DNA from: Deltaproteobacteria bacterium
GTDB lineage: Bacteria > Desulfobacterota > GWC2-55-46
Assembly (NCBI GenBank): GCA_021825035.1
Contig: JAKAIQ010000135.1
Coordinates: 1 to 6,089 of the forward strand
Length of the DNA stretch: 6,089 bases
Direction of reading: 5' to 3'
How positions within the stretch are numbered: position 1 is the stretch's first letter; each line of letters begins with the position of its first letter. The position numbers were made by a program, and so were the translations under genes. Under the pieces are notes generated by a model, which saw only the letters and a program-made list of their open reading frames with translations, made no database searches and was not told the DNA's origin. Positions 1 through 5,388 of the stretch are shown here, piece by piece.

Positions 1-1506
1 GTCTCGCTCCGCCAGACTCACGTGTCGTATCTCATTTTCGCCGGGAACTTCGTCTATAAGATAAAAAAGCCGGTCGACTTCGGATTCCTCGATTTTACGA
101 CCCTCGAAAAAAGGCTCCATTTCTGCGAGGAGGAGGTCAGGCTCAACAGGCGCCTCGCCCCGGACGTGTATATAGGCGTGGAGAAGATAACGGGCAGGGA
201 CGGCGGGTATGTTTTCGGGGGAACGGGCGAAGCGGTAGAGTACGCCGTAAAGATGAAAAGGCTGCCTGAGGACGGCATGCTCGACGTGATGCTCAAAAGA
301 GACGCCGCCACGCCGGAGATGATAGAGAGAGTGGCCCGGAGGATAGCCTCCTTTCACGGGGAGGCGAGGACGGACGGCCATATCTCCGGGTTCGGCTCGA
401 TAGAGACGATAAAGAAGAATGCCGGTGAAAACTTCGAGCAGATCGAGGCCTTCGCCGGGGAATTGATCCCCGAACGACTGTTAGCGAGGATAAAAGAGTA
501 CACCCTCGGCTTCATAAGGACGAACGGGCGGCTTCTCGAAAAGCGGATCGGCGAAGGGTTCATAAGGGATTGCCACGGCGACCTTCACTGCGAGCACGTC
601 TCGATAACCGACGGGATAAACATCTTCGACTGCATAGAGTTCAACGAGAGGTTCAGGTTCTCGGACGTCGCGGCGGACATCGCCTTTTTGTCAATGGACC
701 TCGACTACCGCAACAGAAACGACCTCGCCCGCGTCCTCGACTCGGCCTATTTCCGCGCAACCGGCGACGCGGACGGAACGAAGCTCATGGACTTCTACAG
801 ATGCTACCGCGCCTGCGTCAGAGGCAAGGTCGAGTGCTTCAAGTATCGCGAGGATGAGGTCGGCGAAGCCGAGAAGGCGTCATCCTTCATAAACGCGCGC
901 AACCGCTTTCATCTTGCCGGGCTTTACGCCGCCGGAGGGTTCAGGCCGACCCTCGTGGCCGTAAGGGGGCTTTCGGGGACAGGCAAGACGGCCGTGGCCA
1001 TGGCCCTTGCCGATGCGCTCGGCATGGTCGTCATATCGTCGGACGCGGTCAGGAAAGGCCTTGCCGGCTTTTTGCCGCATGAGCGCAGGCGCGCTCCCTT
1101 CGGCGAGGGCATATATACGGGAGAATTTACGGCAAAGACCTACCGGACGCTCATCGAAAAGGGGGCCGCTTTTCTGAAGTCCGGACGCTCGGTTGTTCTT
1201 GACGCCACGTTCTCTAAGGCCGGATACCTCTACGAGGCGAGGCAGGCGGCTTCGGCGCTCGGAGCCGGGTTCCATGTAATCGAATGCGTGGCCGGCGACG
1301 GAATCGTCCGGCGGCGTCTCCTCAAGAGGGCCTCGCAAGAGCGCGTGAAAGGCGGCGCGGCGTCGGACGCGGACTGGGAGATATACCTGAGGCAAAAAGG
1401 GGCCTTCGAGCCGGTTCCCGGCGACATACGGCCTTATACGATGGTCTCGACCGAGGGCGCGATGGAAGAGACGCTGAAAAAGACGGTCTCCGGGATATTC
1501 GGATGA
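1..1506 (+). CDS. Bifunctional APH-like kinase / P-loop ATP-binding protein (5' end missing)
   Basis: The frame is open from base 1. A GTG at base 22 could start translation, but the codons before it read into the family motif (T-H-x-S-Y-x-x-F-x-G-x-x-x-YKIKKPVDFG), so the true start lies before the window. Numbering from base 1, 501 residues are visible. The first two thirds resemble aminoglycoside phosphotransferases: the catalytic loop HGDLH is at 192-196 (catalytic Asp194) and a metal-binding IFDCIEF follows with Asp210. The last third is a P-loop kinase: Walker A GLSGTGKT at 323-330 and an LDATFS segment around Asp401, as in AAA_33/zeta-toxin-like kinases. Known relatives are annotated as bifunctional aminoglycoside phosphotransferase/ATP-binding proteins of about 510-530 residues. 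Their substrate is unknown to me and antibiotic resistance should not be assumed. The protein looks cytoplasmic, with no signal peptide or membrane segment in the visible part. Only a few N-terminal residues are probably missing. Confidence 0.9.
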   Translation, partial: VSLRQTHVSYLIFAGNFVYKIKKPVDFGFLDFTTLEKRLHFCEEEVRLNRRLAPDVYIGVEKITGRDGGYVFGGTGEAVEYAVKMKRLPEDGMLDVMLKRDAATPEMIERVARRIASFHGEARTDGHISGFGSIETIKKNAGENFEQIEAFAGELIPERLLARIKEYTLGFIRTNGRLLEKRIGEGFIRDCHGDLHCEHVSITDGINIFDCIEFNERFRFSDVAADIAFLSMDLDYRNRNDLARVLDSAYFRATGDADGTKLMDFYRCYRACVRGKVECFKYREDEVGEAEKASSFINARNRFHLAGLYAAGGFRPTLVAVRGLSGTGKTAVAMALADALGMVVISSDAVRKGLAGFLPHERRRAPFGEGIYTGEFTAKTYRTLIEKGAAFLKSGRSVVLDATFSKAGYLYEARQAASALGAGFHVIECVAGDGIVRRRLLKRASQERVKGGAASDADWEIYLRQKGAFEPVPGDIRPYTMVSTEGAMEETLKKTVSGIFG

Positions 1507-1525
1507 CGCGGCCCGCGCTTTTTTT
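1507..1525 (+). terminator. Possible short intrinsic terminator
   Basis: Directly after the TGA of the kinase gene, CGCG (1507-1510), loop GCC and CGCG (1514-1517) form a four-pair all-GC hairpin, followed by C and seven T. The stem is short for an intrinsic terminator, so termination may be partial. Its place between a stop codon and a promoter-like sequence for the next gene supports the reading. Confidence 0.35.
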
Positions 1526-1527
1526 GG

Positions 1528-1556
1528 TTGATGGAATCGCGTCTCTATGTTTTAAT
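1528..1556 (+). promoter_or_regulatory. Candidate sigma-70 promoter of queC, leaderless
   Basis: The -35 hexamer TTGATG (1528-1533, 4 of 6 matches to TTGACA) and the -10 hexamer TTTAAT (1551-1556, 5 of 6 to TATAAT) are 17 bases apart. Six bases separate the -10 from the queC ATG, so transcription would begin at or next to the start codon. No Shine-Dalgarno sequence precedes that ATG, which agrees with a leaderless message. The same geometry is seen before the lipoprotein gene and hicA. Confidence 0.5.
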
Positions 1557-1562
1557 CAACGC

Positions 1563-2252
1563 ATGGTTAAATCGGTCGTACTGGTGAGCGGCGGGCTTGA
1601 CAGCGCGGTTGCCGCGGCCATCGCCCTTGACGAGGCCGGAGAAAAGGAGTGCGCCTTCCTCCACGTGAATTACGGCCAGAGGACTGAGGCGCGGGAGCTT
1701 GAGGCCTTTAACGCCATAGCGGATTTCTACGGGATAAAAAGGCGGCTTGCGGCGGACATCGGCCATCTGAAGAAGATAGGAGGGTCGGCCCTCACGGACG
1801 AAGCCATAGAAGTGCCTGAGGCGGATCTCTCCCGCACTGGCATACCCGTCACGTACGTTCCGTTCAGGAACGCCCATCTGCTCTCGATAGCGGTCTCGTG
1901 GGCCGAGGTCATAGGCGCGAGTGACGTCTATATCGGCGCGGTCGAGGAGGACGGCTCCGGCTATCCGGACTGCCGGGAGGAGTTCTTCAGGAGCTTTGAA
2001 AAGACGGTCGAGCTGGGGACTAAACCCGGCGCGGGCATAAAAATAAAAACCCCTCTTATCCACATGCGCAAATCCGCCATAGTCAGGAAAGGCGTCGCGC
2101 TCGGCGCGCCTCTCGGACTCACATGGTCGTGCTACAAAGACTCGCAAGAGGCGTGCGGCCGTTGCGACTCGTGCCTTTTGAGGCTCCGGGGGTTCAGGGA
2201 GGCCGGAGTCGCCGATCCGATACCTTACAGGGAAAAAGAGGCGGCGAAATAG
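1563..2252 (+). CDS. queC: 7-cyano-7-deazaguanine (preQ0) synthase QueC
   Basis: QueC converts 7-carboxy-7-deazaguanine to preQ0 with ATP and ammonia, a step in queuosine tRNA modification. The 229-residue product matches the family length (about 220-230). The ATP-pyrophosphatase loop SGGLDS is at residues 9-14, followed by the typical HVNYGQR. Near the C-terminus, Cys190, Cys198, Cys201 and Cys204 form the zinc site. ATG 1563 is chosen because it places SGGLDS at the usual distance from the N-terminus. The frame is open further upstream, but that part overlaps the previous gene and has no family match. There is no Shine-Dalgarno site and the start sits six bases after a -10 element. No other queuosine gene is visible in the window. 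QueC-like proteins also occur in 7-deazaguanine DNA modification and as QatC in phage defence, but length and context here favour the housekeeping enzyme. Confidence 0.95.
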   Translation: MVKSVVLVSGGLDSAVAAAIALDEAGEKECAFLHVNYGQRTEARELEAFNAIADFYGIKRRLAADIGHLKKIGGSALTDEAIEVPEADLSRTGIPVTYVPFRNAHLLSIAVSWAEVIGASDVYIGAVEEDGSGYPDCREEFFRSFEKTVELGTKPGAGIKIKTPLIHMRKSAIVRKGVALGAPLGLTWSCYKDSQEACGRCDSCLLRLRGFREAGVADPIPYREKEAAK

Positions 2253-2335
2253 GGAAATAAGGTCTCCTGAAGCATGCTTAATCACTGCCGCCTGAATGCC
2301 GCCGGCTCATGGTTTTAGAGGCTGAACCTTTCCTT

Positions 2336-2411
2336 CTTTTCCAAAGGGGGGAAAAGGGGATTATAAAGCGTTTTGATAATCTCCCTTATCCCCTCTTTCT
2401 TGAAGAGGGGA
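2336..2411. repeat. Nested inverted repeats (alternative hairpins)
   Basis: This intergenic stretch contains several overlapping inverted repeats. The arm at 2343-2364 and the arm at 2376-2398 are imperfect complements over about 22 bases around an 11-base loop. Within the right arm, TCCCCTCTT (2389-2397) is also perfectly complementary to AAGAGGGGA (2403-2411) with a 5-base loop. On the left, CTTTTCC (2336-2342) pairs with GGAAAAG (2350-2356). The pairings exclude one another. As a whole it is two G-run/C-run half elements facing each other. This resembles the dispersed intergenic palindromes common in some GC-rich bacterial genomes, but only one locus can be seen here. It could alternatively be a leader structure for the small gene at 2444. 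Confidence 0.6.
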
Positions 2412-2433
2412 ACTCAAATATCCACAGGAAAAC

Positions 2434-2437
2434 GGAG
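2434..2437 (+). promoter_or_regulatory. Ribosome binding site of the 46-residue gene
   Basis: GGAG sits six bases before ATG 2444. It decides the start: the same frame is open back to 2309, but that longer version would be translated from the inverted-repeat region and has no comparable site. Confidence 0.7.
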
Positions 2438-2443
2438 ATTCCA

Positions 2444-2584
2444 ATGACTTTCATCGAATATCTCAAGCTCAAAAAAAACATCGCTGACCCGGAAAGCCAG
2501 GACCTCAACGACCTGATGGACGATTATTACGACGATTACATGATGTATCTCAAGGGGGTCAAGGAGGGCTGCAGCACGAAGTAA
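2444..2584 (+). CDS. Small acidic protein of unknown function (46 aa)
   Basis: I do not recognise this protein. It begins MTFIEYLKLKKNIADPESQD and continues with a very acidic, tyrosine-rich stretch (about residues 24-38, containing DDYYDDY), ending in a short Lys/Cys-containing tail. There is no signal peptide or membrane segment; it looks like a short soluble helical protein. The start at 2444 is supported by GGAG at 2434-2437. It is convergent with the lipoprotein gene (gap 2585-2671) and 191 bases after queC, so it is probably its own unit. The clear ribosome site and non-random composition argue for a real gene, but no function can be assigned. Confidence 0.6.
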   Translation: MTFIEYLKLKKNIADPESQDLNDLMDDYYDDYMMYLKGVKEGCSTK

Positions 2585-2671
2585 AAGCCGGAAGGCAGGC
2601 AAAAAGAGGCGTCTCCGGCCCACGCGCATCGGATCGGGCGGGCATGAAGACCGCTCATACGCGCGGCGGCG

Positions 2672-3262
2672 TCAATAGGGGTAGCCCGGGTACGGGCCTG
2701 GATAGGGATAAGGCCCGGGAAACGGGTACGGGCCGGGATAAGGATAAGGGCCGGGATAAGGGTACGGGTAGGGAGGCGGCATGACCGGGTAATACGGCTG
2801 TGGGAACTGCTGGTATCCGGCCTTTGATGTCGGCTCGAAGGTCTTAATCTGAAGCGGCCTTAGGACGGGGAAGGTGTAGTTCATCTTCCCGATCTTTTTT
2901 ACCTTCACGCCCTCGACGACCCCGGCGACCGTGATGTCCTTTCCGGCCTTGTATATCTTGGGGTCGAGGAAGTTCGCGGAGTCCACGAGGAACCTGCCCT
3001 TTGAGGTCTTGTCCTCTGGCGTGTCGTCGTAAGCGAGCTCGGTTTCGATGACCTCGATCTCGGTCATGTTCTCAAGGGGTTCGGTCGATTCGATTACCCC
3101 GCCCCAGATGACGGTCTTGCCCTTGTATTCGTCGGGATGGGCCTGCACCATGGTGAGCGTGACGTTGCGGTCGGCCTCTTTGGTTATGCTGCTTGATATG
3201 ACGGAGCATCCGGCAAAGGCGAGGGCGGCCGCGGCAAGGATGAGAACCCTGTTAATTTTCAT
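2672..3262 (-). CDS. Slp-family outer-membrane lipoprotein with Pro-Tyr-Gly tail
   Basis: The 196-residue product starts with a lipoprotein signal: Lys/Arg near the N-terminus, a hydrophobic Leu/Ala stretch, and FAGC with Cys19 as the likely lipidated residue. The mature part matches the Slp (starvation-inducible lipoprotein) family: VIWGGVI (51-57), a region TEIEVIET (67-74), KGRFLV (88-93), LDPKIYKAGKDITVAGVVEG (99-118) and KIGKMNYTFPVL (123-134). The role of Slp proteins is poorly known; in enterobacteria they are outer-membrane lipoproteins linked to starvation and acid stress. From about residue 155 the protein turns into a Pro/Tyr/Gly repeat tail that classical Slp proteins lack, as far as I recall. 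The gene is divergent from dgt with only 33 bases between start codons, and its promoter lies in that gap and dgt's first base. There is no Shine-Dalgarno site. Confidence 0.88.
   Translation of the reverse strand: MKINRVLILAAAALAFAGCSVISSSITKEADRNVTLTMVQAHPDEYKGKTVIWGGVIESTEPLENMTEIEVIETELAYDDTPEDKTSKGRFLVDSANFLDPKIYKAGKDITVAGVVEGVKVKKIGKMNYTFPVLRPLQIKTFEPTSKAGYQQFPQPYYPVMPPPYPYPYPGPYPYPGPYPFPGPYPYPGPYPGYPY
2675..2773 (-). repeat. In-frame repeats encoding a Pro-Tyr-Gly tail
   Basis: The last 33 codons of the lipoprotein gene encode alternating Pro and Tyr with periodic Gly; the core is three hexapeptide units GPYPYP, GPYPFP and GPYPYP, an 18-base period. The DNA copies differ at third positions, so this is an older repeat kept at the protein level and not a very recent slippage product. 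The tail follows the Slp domain and would be disordered, perhaps a spacer or a cell-wall or surface contact region. Confidence 0.8.
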
Positions 3263-3268
3263 GACTAA

Positions 3269-3296
3269 ATTTTATTGACTTTTGAGGATTTGTCAA
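3269..3296 (-). promoter_or_regulatory. Strong sigma-70 promoter of the lipoprotein gene, leaderless
   Basis: On the minus strand a perfect TTGACA (bases 3296-3291) and TAAAAT (3274-3269, 5 of 6 matches) are separated by 16 bases. The -10 is followed by six bases and then the lipoprotein ATG at 3262, so the predicted transcription start coincides with the start codon. The -35 hexamer includes the first base of the dgt ATG on the opposite strand, so the two genes share these few bases. Confidence 0.65.
3284..3288 (+). promoter_or_regulatory. Ribosome binding site of dgt
   Basis: GAGGA lies seven bases before ATG 3296 and decides between this start and a TTG at 3275 in the same frame, which has no such site at the right distance. 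Confidence 0.75.
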
Positions 3297-4459
3297 TGGC
3301 AAAAAAAATAAATTTTTCGGACTTTGAAGGCAGGCTCGCCCCCTATGCCGCCAAAAGCGGCGGGACGAGGGGCAGAAGACACGCCGAGGCGGAGCACCCT
3401 TTCAGGTCGCCTTTTCAGAGGGACAGGGACAGGATAATCCACTCGAACGCCTTCAGACGCCTCGAGTACAAGACGCAGGTCTTCGTATACCACGAGGGAG
3501 ACCACTACAGGACGCGCCTTACGCACACGATAGAAGTGGCTCAGATATCCCGCACCATAGCGCGCGCTCTCGGCCTCAACGAAGACCTCTCCGAGGCCAT
3601 AGCGCTCGCGCACGACCTGGGCCATCCGCCCTTCGGGCATTCGGGAGAGAAAGTCCTCGACGAGCTCATGAAGGAGCACGGCGGGTTCGAGCACAACGCC
3701 CACAGCCTCCGCATAGTCGAGGAGCTCGAAAAGAGGTATCCGGGCTTCAATGGATTGAACCTCACGTGGGAAGTTAGGGAGGGGATCGCCAAGCACAACT
3801 CCGAGCACGACAGGCCGGGCCTCAACCCCGAGTACAAAAAAGACGAATCTCCATGTCTTGAAGCCCAGATAGTGGACGTCGCCGACGAGATAGCCTACAA
3901 CAACCACGACATAGACGACGGGCTTTCCTCCGAGATGCTTACCCCCCAGGCCCTTGAAGAGGTAGACCTCTACCGGGAGAACTTCGAGGCCGTAAAGCAA
4001 AAGACCGGCGACAACGAGGACTTCAAGGTATTGAAGTGCCAGACGGTAATCCGCATAATAAACGCTCAGGCGACGGACCTTGTGGAGACCGTGATGAAGG
4101 CCATAGACGAGGGCGGGATAAATTCGCCGGAAGACGTGAGGGCGCGCGGCCCTATTGCCAGATTCAGCCCTGAGATGGAAAAGAAGAACAGGCAGCTTAA
4201 GAGGTTCCTCATAGAAAACCTCTACCGACATCACAGGGTCATAAGGATGGCGGACAAGGCCGAGCGGATCATAAAGGAGCTTTTCAAGGCGTATTTGCGG
4301 GTCCCGAAGCTCCTGCCGCCACACGTGTACGCCCGGATGGAGGAGGCCGGAGGGAAGAAGGAAAAACACAGGGTCGTCTGCGACTACATAGCTGGAATGA
4401 CCGACAGGTTCGCGCTCGACGAGTTCAAGAAGCTATTCGATCCGTACGAGAAGGTGTAG
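3296..4459 (+). CDS. dgt: dGTPase-like HD-domain dNTP triphosphohydrolase
   Basis: Members of this family hydrolyse dGTP (or other dNTPs) to the nucleoside and triphosphate and so adjust dNTP pools. The 387-residue product fits the dGTPase-like family. The N-terminal signature RDRIIHSNAFRRLEYKTQV is at 44-62. The HD-domain metal ligands are His77 (LTHTIEVAQI), His106-Asp107 (AHDLGHPPFGH) and most likely Asp197 (DVADEIAYNNHD). The C-terminal helical region ends with the family motif YIAGMTDRFALDEF. ATG 3296 is preferred over TTG 3275 because of GAGGA at 3284-3288. The gene is intact, and its last 75 bases plus five more are repeated downstream of hicA, showing that something has happened at its 3' end. 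Some dGTPases limit phage growth by draining dNTPs, but nothing here separates that from a housekeeping role. Confidence 0.95.
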   Translation: MAKKINFSDFEGRLAPYAAKSGGTRGRRHAEAEHPFRSPFQRDRDRIIHSNAFRRLEYKTQVFVYHEGDHYRTRLTHTIEVAQISRTIARALGLNEDLSEAIALAHDLGHPPFGHSGEKVLDELMKEHGGFEHNAHSLRIVEELEKRYPGFNGLNLTWEVREGIAKHNSEHDRPGLNPEYKKDESPCLEAQIVDVADEIAYNNHDIDDGLSSEMLTPQALEEVDLYRENFEAVKQKTGDNEDFKVLKCQTVIRIINAQATDLVETVMKAIDEGGINSPEDVRARGPIARFSPEMEKKNRQLKRFLIENLYRHHRVIRMADKAERIIKELFKAYLRVPKLLPPHVYARMEEAGGKKEKHRVVCDYIAGMTDRFALDEFKKLFDPYEKV

Positions 4460-4464
4460 GGGGA
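4385..4464 (+). repeat. Direct repeat, copy 1: end of dgt
   Basis: This 80-base block covers the last 24 sense codons of dgt, its TAG stop and five further bases. It recurs at 5314-5393 with 75 of 80 identities and no gaps. The similarity stops at 4464, and the hicB stop codon occupies 4465-4467, so one border of the hicAB segment is sharp to the base. Confidence 0.95.
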
Positions 4465-4878
4465 TTATTTGTCTTTTGCCATATCCGGGCTTTTATTTTT
4501 TTTACTTTTTGTGACCTTTTTCAAAGGCTTCATATAAGCATGTTTCCCCTCCACTTCATGCTCCAGGGCGGTCTGTACCAGCCTGTTTAAAGTGACGCCT
4601 CGGACACTCGCCACCTTAAGCGCACGGCCATGCAATTCCGGCGTTATGCGGACATTGAAGCTTCCCTTGAGAGGTTTGAGGGGCTCTTTGCCAACCTCTT
4701 TGCAGAGTTCGAGATAATCTTCAACCGCGGCGTAGAAGGTCTTTATAAGTTCATCCACGGCATCACCCTCAAAAGTCACAAGATCTTTTACGCCCACCAG
4801 TTTGCCATGGAAGACCTTGTCATCCGCGCTGAAGTGGACGGATCCCATGAAACCTTTATATGTCAGCGTATCTTTCAT
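4465..4878 (-). CDS. hicB: HicB-type antitoxin with ribbon-helix-helix domain
   Basis: HicB neutralises the HicA toxin and represses the operon. The 137-residue product has the partial RNase-H-like HicB fold at about 1-65 (YKGFMGSVHFS, then FHGKLVGVKDLVTFEG and an acidic helix) and a ribbon-helix-helix DNA-binding domain at about 72-110 (strand FNVRI, then two helices containing RGVTLNRLVQTAL). A lysine-rich tail (about 117-137) follows. Its ATG overlaps the hicA stop as ATGA (4875-4878), which suggests translational coupling, and AGGGGG (bases 4889-4884 on the minus strand) is a good Shine-Dalgarno site five bases before it. The 3' end abuts the dgt repeat with no spacer and no visible terminator, so transcripts could run antisense into dgt. 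Base composition is lower in GC than dgt, in line with acquisition. Confidence 0.92.
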   Translation of the reverse strand: MKDTLTYKGFMGSVHFSADDKVFHGKLVGVKDLVTFEGDAVDELIKTFYAAVEDYLELCKEVGKEPLKPLKGSFNVRITPELHGRALKVASVRGVTLNRLVQTALEHEVEGKHAYMKPLKKVTKSKKNKSPDMAKDK

Positions 4879-5132
4879 ATCAACCCCCTGTTTTTCAATT
4901 CTTCTATTACTTCTTCCATCTGATATTTCTTGAGCTCGGGCCTTGGGTGCGGTTTATGCAGTCTGATTATATGACCTGTCTCAAGATTTATAAATGCCAC
5001 GGCGGAGCCGGACGTTTTGCCTCTGTTCGATTCCTTGTAACCAAAATGTTTCATCAGCCGGGCAAGCTCACCGTACGTAAAATCTTTAGGCATTGACAAG
5101 AGCCTGCCAATGAGTTTTTTCTTCTTGCTCAT
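4875..5132 (-). CDS. hicA: HicA-type mRNA interferase toxin
   Basis: HicA toxins are small proteins with a double-stranded-RNA-binding fold that cleave RNA until HicB binds them. The 85-residue product starts MSKKKKLIGRLLSMPKDFTY and carries the family pattern GYKESNRGKTSGS, HIIRLHKPHP (54-63) and LKKYQMEEVIEELKNRGLI at the end. ATG 5132 is chosen over an upstream in-frame ATG (5159) and the open frame to 5168, because the family begins near MSKKKK and because a perfect -10 element lies six bases before it. There is no Shine-Dalgarno site. Toxin precedes antitoxin, the usual hicAB order, with a four-base overlap. In classical HicA a catalytic His follows the Gly-Ser pair; here the sequence is GSAVAF (42-47), with Ala in that position. 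A recognised HicA subgroup also lacks this His as far as I recall, so activity cannot be excluded. Confidence 0.92.
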   Translation of the reverse strand: MSKKKKLIGRLLSMPKDFTYGELARLMKHFGYKESNRGKTSGSAVAFINLETGHIIRLHKPHPRPELKKYQMEEVIEELKNRGLI

Positions 5133-5138
5133 CGCTTT

Positions 5139-5168
5139 ATTATAACCGACAAGCCGCATTAAATGCAA
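5139..5168 (-). promoter_or_regulatory. hicAB promoter, leaderless
   Basis: On the minus strand a perfect TATAAT (bases 5144-5139) is preceded, after 18 bases, by TTGCAT (5168-5163; the TTG is conserved). Six bases (AAAGCG) separate the -10 from the hicA ATG, which again places the transcription start at the start codon. The -35 region lies under the palindrome at 5164-5184, so a bound repressor would block RNA polymerase. Confidence 0.65.
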
Positions 5169-5184
5169 CTAAATTTTAGTTGCA
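5164..5184. promoter_or_regulatory. Palindromic operator, likely HicB binding site
   Basis: Arms TGCAACTAAA (5164-5173) and TTTAGTTGCA (5175-5184) are perfect 10-base inverted repeats around one central T. A smaller palindrome, GCATT-A-AATGC (5156-5166), overlaps its hicA-proximal edge. The site covers the -35 of the hicA promoter. HicB has a ribbon-helix-helix domain, and such repressors bind palindromes at their own promoters, so autoregulation by HicB or the HicA-HicB complex is the natural reading. Confidence 0.65.
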
Positions 5185-5233
5185 AAATTTTTTTAAAATA
5201 CGTTATCTCTGAATTTGGGTTCCCGGTGGCCGC

Positions 5234-5388
5234 GCTTTTCAGGAGGCGGAGAAAGACGATCCACGGATGAATAGACGAATGGAGGAGGCCAGCGGCAAAA
5301 GAGAGAAGCCCGCTACATAGCGGGCATGACCAACAGGTTCGCGCTCGATGAGTTCAAGAAGCTATTTGATCCGTACGAGAAGGTGTAG
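5234..5388 (+). pseudogene. Degenerate copy of the dgt 3' end
   Basis: Bases 5314-5388 repeat the last codons and TAG of dgt almost perfectly. Upstream, ATGGAGGAGGCC (5279-5290) equals 4337-4348, but the stretch between is 13 bases shorter than in dgt, which breaks the frame. GCTTTTCA at 5234-5241 matches 4279-4286, so decayed similarity may reach back there, again 13 bases shorter; this outer part is weak. There is no start region or catalytic part, so it is a remnant. In the conserved block, four of five differences are at third codon positions and silent. The fifth changes the Asp of the GMTDRF motif to Asn. Confidence 0.85.

Noticed and set aside
880..1395. Minus-strand open frame opposite the kinase gene (171 codons)
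   Set aside because: Shadow of the P-loop kinase region; Arg/Pro-rich and without motif.
1284..1562. In-frame extension of queC to 1284
   Set aside because: It overlaps the kinase gene, its translation is Arg/Gly-rich shadow sequence, and the QueC family begins right before the SGGLDS loop, as from ATG 1563.
1545..2285. Minus-strand open frame opposite queC (246 codons)
   Set aside because: Shadow of queC in a GC-rich genome; no recognisable domain.
2309..2443. Longer form of the 46-residue protein
   Set aside because: It would be translated through the inverted-repeat region and has no ribosome site; ATG 2444 has GGAG at the right distance.
2587..2619. GCCGGA ... TCCGGC as a terminator between the convergent genes
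   Set aside because: Only six pairs around a 21-base loop and no following T run on either strand.
2675..2773. CRISPR-like or intergenic tandem repeat
   Set aside because: The repeats are in frame inside the lipoprotein gene, with an 18-base period and no spacers.
3293..4369. Long open frame on the minus strand opposite dgt (358 codons)
   Set aside because: It is antisense to a clear HD-domain enzyme, is Val/Leu/Arg-rich as expected from reading this codon usage backwards, and shows no motif.
1563..4459. queC and dgt as parts of a defence system (QatC-like, dNTP depletion)
   Set aside because: QueC has a normal housekeeping length and zinc site with no Qat or Dpd partners nearby; dgt looks like the ordinary dGTPase-like family and lies outside the low-GC segment.
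4630..5096. Two plus-strand open frames opposite hicB and hicA
   Set aside because: Both are antisense to well matched HicB and HicA proteins.
5325..5388. Short open frame inside the dgt copy
   Set aside because: It is only the last 20 codons of the dgt remnant, without a start region or ribosome site of its own.
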